Positions 8,954 through 17,871 are shown, counted from the first letter of the stretch. The stretch is 64,000 bases of DNA from Rhizobium sp. P32RR-XVIII (GCF_012641395.1 NZ_JABAIH010000006.1:124001-188000), one strand, 5' to 3'. The notes: a model not told the origin generated them from the sequence alone. A program made the numbers and translations.

Positions 8954-9011
8954 CGGCGCAATCTTTGCAAGCTTCCGAAAGCGAGTTGCTCGTTACGCTT
9001 TTCGCAAACAG

Positions 9012-9166
9012 GTACGATAGCAAAAAACTGCATCGCCGCCCCCGGTGCCCTAAACATGGTCGCATTTTCCGATAGCCTACTATCGGAGAACGGCCATGTT
9101 AGGGGGAGCGAGCGCTGGTTGCAACACACTAAAACTGCCGAGCTAGGCAATTGTAATCTATCGTAC
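9012..9166. promoter_or_regulatory. Nested inverted repeats built on CGATAG
   Basis: Three dyads are nested in the 223-bp gap between the oxidoreductase stop and the kinase start. The outer pair is GTACGATAG (9012-9020) with CTATCGTAC (9158-9166). The middle pair is CCCTAAACATGG (9048-9059) with CCATGTTAGGG (9094-9104), one base bulged. The inner pair is TCCGATAG (9068-9075) with CTATCGGA (9080-9087) around CCTA. CGATAG therefore occurs four times, two in each orientation. This could be an operator array for the kinase promoter or the fold of a structured RNA. No U-run follows any of the stems. Confidence 0.45.
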
Positions 9167-9176
9167 AAATGCTCCG

Positions 9177-10241
9177 TCAGGCGAACCGGGAGAGCCGGAA
9201 CGGGGCAAGGCTGGCGTCGATCTCGCCTGACAGAATCTCGTTTGCTGCAAGCGTGCCAACCAGCGGCGCGAGCGTTACGCCAGAATGCATGACCGCGACA
9301 TAGAGGCCGCCAAAGCCGCAGCTGCCGATAATCGGGAAACCGTCTTGTGGGATAGGACGATAGCCGACGGTGAAGAAATCCATTGTCAGCGAATCGCTGT
9401 CCAAAAGGCTGGCCTTGACCTGGGTGAAGAGGGCAGCGGCTGTTTCGCGACGGTCTTCGCCTGGATCGCTGCCGCCGAAATCGCTGCCCGCGATGATGCG
9501 TCCTTCGGCCGTTTGGCGCATATGAAGCTCCATCGCGATCACGAGGCCATTGAGCCGCTTTTCGAGGGGGCGGGAATGCACGATCAGGCCGGGCGGCGCC
9601 TCGATCGGCAGTCCGATCCCCGCTGACGCGGCGATCGGAACGGCTCCGGCCCCTGACGCGAGCGCGACGTGATCCGCTTCGATCATCCCTGCCGAAGTGA
9701 CGACGCCGGTGATGCGCTCGCCGCTGCGGATCAGCCCTCGAACTACGGCGCTGACGAACTTTGCACCCCGCACCTGGGCATCTGCCAGCATCATACGTGC
9801 AGCCTCGACCGGCTCGACCGCGCCTTCCTCAGCAACGGCAACGGCAAAATCGGGCGGATTGCGAAGATAGGGCTCGCGGGCGGAGATCTCGCCGCTGCCG
9901 AGGCGCTCGATTCCGTAACCCCAGCCACCATGCTCCTTCGCGTACGCCTCGAGTCGATCTGGCGGCAGGTCCCAACAGATGCTGCCGCACCAGGAGAGCG
10001 GCAGGCCGGGAAGCTCGGCGGCGAGCCGCTTCCATTCACCCATCGATCGGCGCCGGAAGTGAAAGTAGAACTCCGGATTGCCCCAGCTTGCATTGATCCA
10101 GGCGAAGGAATTGGGGGTCGCGACGCCGCCTGTTTCCTCTGCGACGACAGTCACATCGGCACCGGCTTTCGTGAGATGCCAGGCGATCGACGCGCCAATG
10201 ATACCAGCGCCGACGACGATTACATGCTGTTTCGTCCCCAT
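9177..10241 (-). CDS. FAD-dependent oxidoreductase, D-amino-acid oxidase/DadA family
   Basis: About 354 residues with an N-terminal dinucleotide-binding motif (VIVVGAGIIGASIAWHLTKAG), the substrate-domain features of the DAO superfamily, and a C-terminal GFGGLYVAVMHSGVTLAP segment that closes over the flavin. Family members oxidise amino or imino groups of small substrates such as sarcosine, glycine and D-amino acids; the substrate here is unknown. The ATG at 10241 is preferred because GGAGAAC lies at proper spacing before it; an in-frame ATG at 10256 and a TTG at 10259 lack one. It begins shortly after the TPR lipoprotein gene on the same strand and may be co-transcribed with it. Confidence 0.85.
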   Translation of the reverse strand: MGTKQHVIVVGAGIIGASIAWHLTKAGADVTVVAEETGGVATPNSFAWINASWGNPEFYFHFRRRSMGEWKRLAAELPGLPLSWCGSICWDLPPDRLEAYAKEHGGWGYGIERLGSGEISAREPYLRNPPDFAVAVAEEGAVEPVEAARMMLADAQVRGAKFVSAVVRGLIRSGERITGVVTSAGMIEADHVALASGAGAVPIAASAGIGLPIEAPPGLIVHSRPLEKRLNGLVIAMELHMRQTAEGRIIAGSDFGGSDPGEDRRETAAALFTQVKASLLDSDSLTMDFFTVGYRPIPQDGFPIIGSCGFGGLYVAVMHSGVTLAPLVGTLAANEILSGEIDASLAPFRLSRFA

Positions 10242-10268
10242 CGCCGTGTTCTCCATCAACCGGCGGTA

Positions 10269-11138
10269 TTAGCCGCTGGTGGCCGCCCCGACGCGGCCAA
10301 GGCCGTCGCGGGCCGGCTGGTATTTAGGATCGAGAGCGACTGCGTGACGATAAGAGCGAGCGGCCTTGGCTTTGTCGCCGCGGCGCTCATAGACGAGCGC
10401 TTGGTTGGCCCAGGACTCGGCAATGTTGCCGTTGAGCTCGATCGCGTGATTGAAATCGGCGAAGGCGTTGTCGTCGTCATTCAGCGCGATATAGGAGATG
10501 CCGCGACCATTGTAGGGCTCGGGTGAATTCGGAGCGAGCGAGATCGCCTTCGAGAAGTCGTCGATCGCCTTGTCCTGTTCATTGCGCTTCTGGTAAATCA
10601 GGCCGCGATTGTGATAGGCGCGGCCATCGGTCGTGCCGAGCTGGATGGCGCGGCCGAAATCGTTGAATGCGGCATCATCCTGGCCGGCCTGGCGGTAAAC
10701 ATTGCCCCGGCCGATATAGGCGACGTCGTAGCTCGGGTTGATCTGAAGCGCCGTGTTGTAGTCGGCGATCGCCTGCTGCTGCTGCCCCATGTTGCGATAG
10801 ACGAGCGCGCGGTTGGCATAGGCCTGAAAGAAGCGTGGATTGATCTGCAGAGCCGTATTGAAATCGTTCAGTGCGGCCTTGAACTGGCCGGCGCGACCAT
10901 AGGCTGAACCTCGAACATTGTAGCCTTCCGGATCCTTGGGATTGGCGTTGATCACCGAGGTCAGCGAGGCGATGTTCTCTTGGGAGCCCTGAGCCTTGTC
11001 GATGCGGATCACGGCATCGGAAGCGTTATCGGTCTGGCAGCCGGCAAGTGCGATTGCGGCGAAAACCGCGAACACCGGCAGCAACGCCGCCTTCGGTGCA
11101 GTCAAGGACCGAGGCGAGGTGAGCAAGGAATCAATCAT
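10269..11138 (-). CDS. TPR-repeat lipoprotein (NlpI-like)
   Basis: A 289-residue protein with a signal peptide ending in the lipobox LAGC (Cys at about residue 34), so it should be lipid-anchored on the periplasmic side. The mature part is a run of about six tetratricopeptide repeats, with recurrent units such as AYANRALVYRNMGQ, AYIGRGNVYRQAGQ and AYHNRGLIYQKRNE. TPR stacks act as protein-docking scaffolds; NlpI in E. coli organises peptidoglycan hydrolases, but that role is not shown here. The ATG at 11138 has GGGGAAAG upstream; frames extending to 11174 lack a ribosome site. Confidence 0.88.
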   Translation of the reverse strand: MIDSLLTSPRSLTAPKAALLPVFAVFAAIALAGCQTDNASDAVIRIDKAQGSQENIASLTSVINANPKDPEGYNVRGSAYGRAGQFKAALNDFNTALQINPRFFQAYANRALVYRNMGQQQQAIADYNTALQINPSYDVAYIGRGNVYRQAGQDDAAFNDFGRAIQLGTTDGRAYHNRGLIYQKRNEQDKAIDDFSKAISLAPNSPEPYNGRGISYIALNDDDNAFADFNHAIELNGNIAESWANQALVYERRGDKAKAARSYRHAVALDPKYQPARDGLGRVGAATSG

Positions 11139-11276
11139 TTGTGCGCTTTCCCCATGCGTCATATCCGGGGGCAATCGGATATGCGATCTCTCAGCGGCAA
11201 ATTAAAAAGGCGGCGGCGACACGTAATCGCCCCCGCCAACATGCATCTGAAAACGTCGAAATAACGACGGTACCGC

Positions 11277-11489
11277 TTAGCGTGCGACCAGACCTTCGCG
11301 CTGTGCCCGCTTGCGAGCCAGCTTGCGAACGCGGCGAACGGCTTCGGCCTTCTCGCGAGCGCGCTTCTGCGACGGCTTTTCGTAGTAATCGCGCATCTTC
11401 ATTTCGCGGAAAATGCCTTCGCGCTGCATCTTCTTCTTGAGAGCGCGGAGAGCCTGATCGACATTGTTATCGCGGACGAGTACCTGCAC
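11277..11489 (-). CDS. rpsU: 30S ribosomal protein S21 (copy 1)
   Basis: This 70-residue protein begins with a GTG codon (VQVLVRDNNVDQALRALKK) and continues with the basic helix KRAREKAEAVRR and a C-terminal RKLARKRAQREG, the standard S21 sequence. S21 binds the small subunit near the platform and affects initiation. The open frame reaches back to 11699, but the family always starts at this point. A second, diverged copy lies on the plus strand at 12535-12771. Confidence 0.93.
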   Translation of the reverse strand: MQVLVRDNNVDQALRALKKKMQREGIFREMKMRDYYEKPSQKRAREKAEAVRRVRKLARKRAQREGLVAR

Positions 11490-11703
11490 GAGAATCACGT
11501 TCCTTTGGTTTTGGTTGACGCCAGCGGCGGCACAGCGCCAGAGGCAAAAAAATATTGTTCGCGCGGCCGGAGCCTTGCGATTGGTGATGCGGGATAACAG
11601 ATCGATGGCAGGAAGTCCAGACAGATATGGTTTTCGACCGCGAAAAAAGGCCGGTTGCGACTCACGCCATCGCCCTGTCGTGGAGGGCGGCGACTGCATG
11701 GGC

Positions 11704-11732
11704 TATTGCCGTATCCGAAAATGCACCTATAT
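11704..11732 (+). promoter_or_regulatory. Probable promoter of the cold-shock gene
   Basis: CTATAT (11727-11732) is a perfect match to the rhizobial -10 consensus, and TATTGC (11704-11709) lies 17 bp upstream as a weak -35. Transcription would start near 11739, giving a leader of about 120 bases before the cspA-like start, as expected for cold-shock mRNAs. The rest of 11490-11861 shows no gene; it must also hold the rpsU promoter on the other strand. Confidence 0.4.
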
Positions 11733-11861
11733 GTAGCACGTCGAATATTGCTTGTGACCTTTGTCCACGCGCTGAAGCGTTCAGTCAGATTTCCTCTCAA
11801 CATCGATAAGAACCGGGCGAATGTCTCTCCGGGCAAAGCAACGATTGAAAGGAGATCGTTC

Positions 11862-12071
11862 ATGAATTCAGGCACAGTCAAGTGGTTCAATAGCGCCAAG
11901 GGTTTTGGTTTTATTCAGCCGGATGATGGTTCGACGGACGTCTTCGTTCACATTTCCGCCGTAGAGCGCGCCGGCATGAGCACGCTGTCCGACGGTCAGA
12001 AGATCCGCTACGATCTCGTCCGGGACAAAAAATCAGGCAAGAACGCCGCGGACAACCTTCAGGCCGCATGA
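11862..12071 (+). CDS. Cold-shock protein, CspA family
   Basis: A 69-residue single cold-shock domain with both RNA-binding motifs: KGFGFIQPDD (RNP1) and DVFVHISAV (RNP2). Such proteins bind single-stranded RNA and melt secondary structure at low temperature or during stress. The start codon follows GAAAGGAGAT. The gene is monocistronic, with a hairpin terminator at 12131-12160, and lies between two rpsU copies, so this stretch looks like a small translation-adaptation island. Confidence 0.95.
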   Translation: MNSGTVKWFNSAKGFGFIQPDDGSTDVFVHISAVERAGMSTLSDGQKIRYDLVRDKKSGKNAADNLQAA

Positions 12072-12130
12072 TTTGTCATTTGCCTCCGCTGACCACGGAT
12101 GTACTGGCAGCAGGCTGAATGACGGGAAGA

Positions 12131-12160
12131 GGTCGGGTGAAACGCCCGGCCTTTTTGTTT
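12131..12160 (+). terminator. Terminator after the cold-shock gene
   Basis: GGTCGGGTG, an AAA loop and CGCCCGGCC pair through nine positions including two G-U pairs, followed by TTTTTGTTT. This fits a rho-independent terminator about 60 bp after the gene. Confidence 0.8.
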
Positions 12161-12195
12161 CGGCGATGCGGCCATCTGAAGTTAGAAGGGGTGAC

Positions 12196-12483
12196 GTGAT
12201 TTCAAAGCCGAACTATAAAGTCGGTGATTTTGTGGTGCTGAAGTCGGGCCTTACCCGAACTGCGGCTGCCGACCGGCGATGTGAGGTCGTCGGAATTTTG
12301 CCAAATGATCATGGCCAGGCGCAGTACCGCGTCCGGTTTGAAGCCGAAAACTTCGAGCGCAGAATAACCGCGCTTGATATCGATGCCTCCGAATCTCCGC
12401 CGGGTGTTGCCGACGCTCAGCCAATTCAAACGTCCGAAACGGGGCCTTGGCTGAAGACTTTCAGCACTAAGATGCGAAAGTAA
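12196..12483 (+). CDS. Small conserved hypothetical protein (95 aa)
   Basis: The reading frame starts best at a GTG (12196) preceded by AGAAGGGG, giving a 95-residue soluble protein. It opens with NYKVGDFVVLKSGLTR, a short beta-rich KOW- or SH3-like pattern, and contains QYRVRFEAENFERRI in the middle. I recall similar proteins downstream of cold-shock genes in Rhizobium but know no function. It is followed within 55 bp by the second rpsU copy, so it could be transcribed with it. Confidence 0.65.
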   Translation: MISKPNYKVGDFVVLKSGLTRTAAADRRCEVVGILPNDHGQAQYRVRFEAENFERRITALDIDASESPPGVADAQPIQTSETGPWLKTFSTKMRK

Positions 12484-12534
12484 CGTCTCCAGCCATTCAC
12501 AGTGCGGCGTCATTGCCAGCGAAAGGATAAGATT

Positions 12535-12771
12535 TTGCAAGTTCTCGTCAGGGATAACAACGTTGATCAGGCTCTTCGCGTTCTCAAGAAGAAGATGCAA
12601 CGTGAAGGTCTGTTTCGTGAAATGAAGGCGCGCAGCGCCTATGAAAAGCCGTCCGAGAAACGCGCCCGCGAAAAGAGCGAAGCTATTCGCCGCCAGCGGA
12701 AGCTCGCGCGCAAGCAAATGCAGCGCGAAGGCTTGCTGCCGATGCCAAAAAAGGCCGCCCACAAGCGTTGA
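12535..12771 (+). CDS. rpsU: 30S ribosomal protein S21 (copy 2)
   Basis: A 78-residue S21 paralogue beginning with TTG (LQVLVRDNNVDQALRVLKK), preceded by GAAAGGAT. Compared with copy 1 it has a different C-terminal tail ending in MPKKAAHKR and changes in the central helix (ARSAYEKPSEKR). Having two S21 copies would allow ribosomes with different S21 variants. It runs opposite to copy 1, on the other side of the cold-shock gene, and is followed 55 bp later by a small basic-protein gene. Confidence 0.92.
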   Translation: MQVLVRDNNVDQALRVLKKKMQREGLFREMKARSAYEKPSEKRAREKSEAIRRQRKLARKQMQREGLLPMPKKAAHKR

Positions 12772-12826
12772 GGCCAACTTGGGGGCGCAGCTTCCAATTG
12801 CTCAAAACCATTCAAGGGAGGAGCGA

Positions 12827-13057
12827 ATGACAGCAAGCAAGGACCAATTCTTCAACGCCACGAAGATGTCGGCCCGCGACAAGGCCGAAGCGACGGACCA
12901 TACGGCGCGGGCCATTATTGCAGATGAAGCAAAGCTGCGTGAAAAAAAGACGGAGAAGCTGAAAGCACTTCGGCTGCAGCGGGAGGCGGAAGCCAAGCCC
13001 GAGCCGCCAGCACCCAAAAGGAAGCGCAAGGCTTCCGCCAGATCTTCCGCGCAATAA
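12827..13057 (+). CDS. Small basic helical protein, hypothetical
   Basis: A 76-residue protein with a strong ribosome binding site (AAGGGAGGAG) before the ATG. The middle is a charged helix (EAKLREKKTEKLKALRL), probably coiled-coil, and the C-terminus is rich in proline, lysine and arginine (PAPKRKRKASARS), which suggests nucleic-acid binding. No domain was recognised. It follows rpsU copy 2 on the same strand and may share its transcript. Confidence 0.7.
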   Translation: MTASKDQFFNATKMSARDKAEATDHTARAIIADEAKLREKKTEKLKALRLQREAEAKPEPPAPKRKRKASARSSAQ

Positions 13058-13250
13058 GGTTCGATGCGGTAGCGCTGATCCTGTTGTCTGCCCGCACCGT
13101 CCACCTAGCCGTATTTCCACGTTCCTGATCAACGACTATCTCGCTCTAATGATGCGCACCAGTCTCATCATTCGATGGCTTTCGCTTCGAAAGCGGGGTA
13201 GCGTTCTTCCTTGCTGAAAGGCTTGCAGCATCGGGGGACGTCATCTAGGC

Positions 13251-15422
13251 ATGACACGCACGCAGCAAATCGGCGTCATCATCGGTTTGGCGATCGTCGC
13301 GCTGCTCACGTTCCTCCGCGCCGGCGATCCGCAGTTCCTGCGTTCGATCCGCGATGTGAGCTTCGATGAATATCAGCGCATATCACCGCGCCCTTTCGAA
13401 AACCTCCCGGTTCGCGTGATCGATATCGATGAGGCATCGCTGCGCGAATTCGGTCAATGGCCGTGGCCGAGGGACAGACTGGCTCTGCTCGTCAACAGAC
13501 TGTCTGAAATGGGCGCGGCGGCGATCGCCTTTGACATCCTCTTTGCCGAGCCTGACCGGCTTTCGCCGCGCGCCGTCGTCGGCACGGTAAGCGGCGTTGA
13601 TCCCGGGCTGCTGGCACAACTGCCGGATAACGACGAGATTTTCGCTGATGCGATGGCCGGCAAGCCTGTCGTGCTCGGCTTCGGCTTGTCCAACGAGGGA
13701 ACATATCGTCCACCCGTCAAGGCGGGCTTTGCCTTTACCGGCGAAAGCCCTATTACGGCGCCTCCATATCTCAAGGCCGCAACGCCGTTGCGGCCACGTT
13801 TTGAAGCGAATGCTACAGGACTTGGCCATATCAGTCTCAATCCCGGCAATCCTTCCCCGGTCGTGCGTGCGGTTCCCCTCTTTCTGACTGACGGCGAGCA
13901 GTTTTATCCGAACCTCGCCCTCGAAGCGTTGCGCGTCGCCCAAGGCGCGTCGACGTATGTCGTGGCGGGCGCACCGGATGTGCCCGGAATCATGACATCG
14001 GCCAAGATCGGCGACCTTGTCGTTCCCGTGACTGCTGCGGGTGAACTCTGGCTCTACGTCAGCCCCGATCGGGCGGAGAGATATATCTCCGCGCGGGATG
14101 TGCTTGCGGCAAACGGCGTCTCTCCGGAGGTCAGCGCCGCGATCAATGGCAGTATCGTCTTTGTCGGCACGTCGGCTGCCGGGTTGCAGGATATCCGTGT
14201 CACCGCGCTTGGAGAGAACGTGCCGGGCGTTTCACTGCACGCGCAGACCGTCGAGCAGATCTTGAACGGCCGCTATCTGTCGCGGCCGGATTGGGCAGAT
14301 GGCCTGGAGATATTTGCCGTCGCGGCGCTGGGTAGCCTTCTGGTCGTATTGACGACCTTCGTCAGCCCGGCGGTGGCGCTGGCCTGCGGGCTGACGATTA
14401 CGGCGCTTGCTTTCGTCGCCTCATGGCTTTGCTTCTCCTACGCAGGACTTCTTTTCGATCCGCTGGCGCCAATTGTGAGTGGTTCGATCGCGCATTTCGC
14501 AGCGACCTCGTTTCGCATCCTTGTGATCGACCGGGAGCGGCGCGAGGTGCGCCGCGCCTTCGGGCAATATCTCTCACCGTCACTCCTTTATCGTATCGAG
14601 CACACACCGGGTGCGCTGCGGCTCGGCGGCGATGACCGGGAATTGACGGTCATGTTCGTCGATGTGCGCCATTTTACCGAAATCAGCGAGCGCCTGCCCC
14701 CGACGGCCGTCGTCGGATTCCTGAACACGCTGCTCGATGCACTGAGCCGCCATGTCGTTGCCAATGAGGGTACGCTCGACAAGTTCATCGGCGACTCGAT
14801 CATGGCCTTCTGGAATGCGCCGGTCGACGTTGCCGATCACGAGACCAAGGCGGTGCGCGCCGCACTTGCGATGCGCGAGACCCTTGCCGGGCTGAATGCC
14901 GCCGATGCCTTCGGCTTTGGCAAGGATCAGCCGGTTGGGATCGGCATCGGCATCCATACCGGGCTTGCTTGCGTCGGGAACATGGGCGCTGAAACGCGCT
15001 TCAACTATTCGGCCGTGGGCGATGCTGTAAACGTCGCTGCGCGCATCGAATCGTCCTGCAAGGAAGTCGGCTTCGATATTCTGATCTCGGAGAATACGGC
15101 GAAGCAATTGGGCTCAGCCTTACTTGATGCGGGCACCATCGGCCTGAAGGGGAAAAGCGGCCGTACGCGGCTATTCGCCGTGGTCGGGGATGAGCGCTTG
15201 GCGAAATCGCCTGACTTTGCCGAACTAGACCAGTTCCACAGGCAACTCGTTGAGGCATTGCGATTGCACTCACCCCAGCAGACCCGCAGGATCATCGGTG
15301 CCATCAGGCACAAGTTCGTAACGATGGCCCCTGCTCTTGCGGAATTCTACCGGCGGATTTCCCGCCGGGCAGATCATTTCCGTGATGAGCCGATTTCTGA
15401 GGAAGCGCGTCCGGCCGAATGA
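13251..15422 (+). CDS. Adenylate/guanylate cyclase with CHASE2 sensor
   Basis: A 723-residue membrane enzyme. An N-terminal helix (about 5-22) is followed by a CHASE2 extracellular sensor (about 30-330, with the conserved VRVIDIDEASLREFGQWPWPRD entry), then two or three helices at about 345-420, and a class III nucleotide cyclase domain from about 460. The catalytic part shows MFVDVRHFTEISE and FIGDSIMAFWNAP for metal binding, and FNYSAVGDAVNVAARIE for substrate and dimer contacts, so it should make cAMP (less likely cGMP). The signal is unknown. It converges with a FecR-domain gene whose stop is only 4 bp away. Confidence 0.92.
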   Translation: MTRTQQIGVIIGLAIVALLTFLRAGDPQFLRSIRDVSFDEYQRISPRPFENLPVRVIDIDEASLREFGQWPWPRDRLALLVNRLSEMGAAAIAFDILFAEPDRLSPRAVVGTVSGVDPGLLAQLPDNDEIFADAMAGKPVVLGFGLSNEGTYRPPVKAGFAFTGESPITAPPYLKAATPLRPRFEANATGLGHISLNPGNPSPVVRAVPLFLTDGEQFYPNLALEALRVAQGASTYVVAGAPDVPGIMTSAKIGDLVVPVTAAGELWLYVSPDRAERYISARDVLAANGVSPEVSAAINGSIVFVGTSAAGLQDIRVTALGENVPGVSLHAQTVEQILNGRYLSRPDWADGLEIFAVAALGSLLVVLTTFVSPAVALACGLTITALAFVASWLCFSYAGLLFDPLAPIVSGSIAHFAATSFRILVIDRERREVRRAFGQYLSPSLLYRIEHTPGALRLGGDDRELTVMFVDVRHFTEISERLPPTAVVGFLNTLLDALSRHVVANEGTLDKFIGDSIMAFWNAPVDVADHETKAVRAALAMRETLAGLNAADAFGFGKDQPVGIGIGIHTGLACVGNMGAETRFNYSAVGDAVNVAARIESSCKEVGFDILISENTAKQLGSALLDAGTIGLKGKSGRTRLFAVVGDERLAKSPDFAELDQFHRQLVEALRLHSPQQTRRIIGAIRHKFVTMAPALAEFYRRISRRADHFRDEPISEEARPAE

Positions 15423-15426
15423 GATT

Positions 15427-16365
15427 TCAACGATGGCGGTTCCGTTCGCCGCGATCCCTGTCGCCATCCTTGCCCTCGGATCGATCGGCTTTATCGCGAC
15501 CTTTGTCGTGATGATCCCGATGATGATCATTTGACTTTTTAGGTCCATCGGGATCATGCGGTCTGTCGGCATGGTCATGCGGCTTGTCGACGTGTTCGCG
15601 CGGCTTTTCCCCCGGACGCGGCTTTTCCGGTGGGGGCGGTTCCGGGGCGCGGATCCTGGGTGCCTGCTGCTGACGGGTGTCGGGGCGACGCTGCAAGGCG
15701 GCGGTCATTCCGCAGCCCCCGCCCATCATCCCTGAAAGGGCCTGAATGCCCGAAAGGAAGGGAAGCGCTCGCTCCGTTCCGAGCGACTGGAGGACGGCCT
15801 GGTTGACGGGCCGCACATCCGTCATGGAACCTCTGGGCGTGGCAATGACACAGTCGCAGCGCCGTGTGAGCTGCCGGCAGCCGCCCGGGCCGCAAAGCTG
15901 CGCGGCGCCATTCAGCATCACGATGGCCGTCGTGCCGTTGGGTCCGACATAGAAGTCGAAAGCGGTGCCGCGCACGCCGATCGTGCCTGCGGGTGTAAGA
16001 ATCGAGTAGGCGGACGATTTCGAGCTTCCGCTGATCCAGCGGAACGTCCCTTTCGCAGCCTTGATGCTCAGTTGTTTGACTGTTTGCGAATCGTCGAAGA
16101 TGTATTTGTCGATGACGACCGACGAGCCCCAGCCGACGGCAAGCTTCGAACCGTCGCGGAAAACAAACTGCCCGAGGCCGGATGGCGACGTTCGGATGCG
16201 CTCGTCGCGGTGGACAGCAGAATTGACGACCAGCGGTCCCGATTGACCGGTCACTTCAGTCTTGATCTTAACCGCCTGGCCGACCGGCTCGGCCGCTGTA
16301 GCCGGCATTGGGCTTATAAGCGCCGCGCAGAGGAGCGTGGCTGTGGCAGAACGCAGATACGACAT
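15427..16365 (-). CDS. Secreted FecR-domain protein with charged tail
   Basis: A 312-residue protein starting at the ATG at 16365 (GGGGGTG upstream), with a signal peptide ending near ATAAEP. The FecR/beta-helix core includes RDERIRTSPSGLGQFVFRDGSKL and TPAGTIGVRGTAFDF, followed by a disulfide-prone stretch (CGPGGCRQLTRRCDC). The last 100 residues are low complexity, rich in His, Asp, Lys and Pro, and may bind metal. FecR-type proteins of this kind are often encoded next to CHASE2 sensors, and here the two genes converge with their stops 4 bp apart, suggesting a shared sensing function. Confidence 0.82.
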   Translation of the reverse strand: MSYLRSATATLLCAALISPMPATAAEPVGQAVKIKTEVTGQSGPLVVNSAVHRDERIRTSPSGLGQFVFRDGSKLAVGWGSSVVIDKYIFDDSQTVKQLSIKAAKGTFRWISGSSKSSAYSILTPAGTIGVRGTAFDFYVGPNGTTAIVMLNGAAQLCGPGGCRQLTRRCDCVIATPRGSMTDVRPVNQAVLQSLGTERALPFLSGIQALSGMMGGGCGMTAALQRRPDTRQQQAPRIRAPEPPPPEKPRPGEKPREHVDKPHDHADRPHDPDGPKKSNDHHRDHHDKGRDKADRSEGKDGDRDRGERNRHR

Positions 16366-16604
16366 GGAACACCCCCGAAACCTAGGAATATTAGCATACG
16401 CTTCTGTTGGTCGTCTGCTTACCCGCATGGGTTAGAGGGACTAATCCCCGGCGAGACTGGAGCGGGACCAGCTGCCACGCCACTTGTTTCACGCATGTCA
16501 AACAAAAGCCCGTTCGCGTCGCAAAAGAAACGTTGTGCCGCATTTCGATTTGCGATTTGTATGGCCACGGAAGAAATGCCTTTCCCTGAAGGAGATGAAG
16601 GCGG

Positions 16605-17858
16605 ATGCGGAAATACTCGGTTTTTGCCGTGGCACGGGAAGCGCTCAGAGCCCACAAGGGCTGGGAGAAGCAGTGGACTTCGCCGGAGCCGCGCGCGGAA
16701 TACGATGTCGTCATCATCGGCGGCGGCGGGCATGGCCTGGGAGCTGCCTATTACCTTGCCAAGGAGCACGGCATCACCAATGTGGCGGTGCTGGAAAAAG
16801 GTTGGCTCGGCGGCGGCAACACCGGCCGCAACACGACCATCATCCGCTCGAATTACCTCTATGAAGAGAGCATGCACATCTACGAGCATTCGATGAAGCT
16901 CTGGGAGAACCTGTCGCAGGATCTCAACTACAATGTGATGTATTCACCGCGCGGCGTGATGATGCTCTCGCACAACATCCACGATCAGCAGTCGTTCAAG
17001 CGGCATATCCATGCCAACCGTCTCTACGGCATCGACAACGAATGGCTGACGCCGGAGCAGGCCAAGGCTTATTGCCCGCCGCTCGACATCTCGGCAACGG
17101 CGCGTTACCCGATCAATGGTGCGGCGCTCCAGCGTCGCGGCGGTACGGCGCGTCACGATGCGGTTGCCTGGGGCTACGCGCGTGCGGCCTCGGATCGCGG
17201 CGTGCACATCATCCAGAATTGCGAAGTCACCGGCATCCGCCGCGGTCCGGATGGGCGCGTCGTGGGGGTAGAGACGACACGCGGCTATATCGGCGCGAAG
17301 AAGATCGGCGTTTCCGCCGCGGGCCACACGACGACGGTCATGAAGATGGCGGACGTGCGCGTGCCGCTGCAATCGAGCCCGCTGCAGGCACTGGTTTCCG
17401 AACCTCTGAAGCCGATCTTTCCCTGTGTGGTCATGTCCAACACCGTGCACGCCTATATCTCGCAGTCCGACAAGGGTGAACTCGTCATCGGCGCGGGCAC
17501 TGACCAGTATAATTCCTACTCCCAGACCGGAGGCCTGCAGATTATCACGCATACGCTCGACGCCATCTGCGAGCTCTTCCCGATGTTCCGCCGCGTGAAG
17601 ATGATGCGCTCCTGGGGCGGCATCGTCGATAACACGCCGGACCGCTCGGCGATCCAATCGAAGACGCCGGTTCCGGGGCTTTACGTCAACTGCGGCTGGG
17701 GTACGGGCGGCTTCAAGGCGACGCCGGGGTCGGCCAATCTGTTTGCGCATCTGATCGCCCGCGATGAGCCGCACAAGTTCAATGCCGGGCTGACACTGGA
17801 ACGCTTCCGCACCGGTCGCCTGATCGACGAAGCCGCCGCCGCTGCCGTCGCGCACTGA
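16605..17858 (+). CDS. soxB: Sarcosine oxidase subunit beta
   Basis: The 417-residue flavoprotein subunit of heterotetrameric sarcosine oxidase. The FAD-binding motif VVIIGGGGHGLGAAYYLAKE lies near residue 35 and the family motif GGGNTGRNTTIIRSNY near residue 68. The enzyme oxidatively demethylates sarcosine to glycine, passing the methyl group to tetrahydrofolate or releasing formaldehyde and peroxide. It is the first gene of soxBDAG; the ATG follows GAAGGAGATGAAGGCGG. The 239-bp region upstream holds no other gene. Confidence 0.95.
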   Translation: MRKYSVFAVAREALRAHKGWEKQWTSPEPRAEYDVVIIGGGGHGLGAAYYLAKEHGITNVAVLEKGWLGGGNTGRNTTIIRSNYLYEESMHIYEHSMKLWENLSQDLNYNVMYSPRGVMMLSHNIHDQQSFKRHIHANRLYGIDNEWLTPEQAKAYCPPLDISATARYPINGAALQRRGGTARHDAVAWGYARAASDRGVHIIQNCEVTGIRRGPDGRVVGVETTRGYIGAKKIGVSAAGHTTTVMKMADVRVPLQSSPLQALVSEPLKPIFPCVVMSNTVHAYISQSDKGELVIGAGTDQYNSYSQTGGLQIITHTLDAICELFPMFRRVKMMRSWGGIVDNTPDRSAIQSKTPVPGLYVNCGWGTGGFKATPGSANLFAHLIARDEPHKFNAGLTLERFRTGRLIDEAAAAAVAH

Positions 17859-17871
17859 CACGAGGACATCC

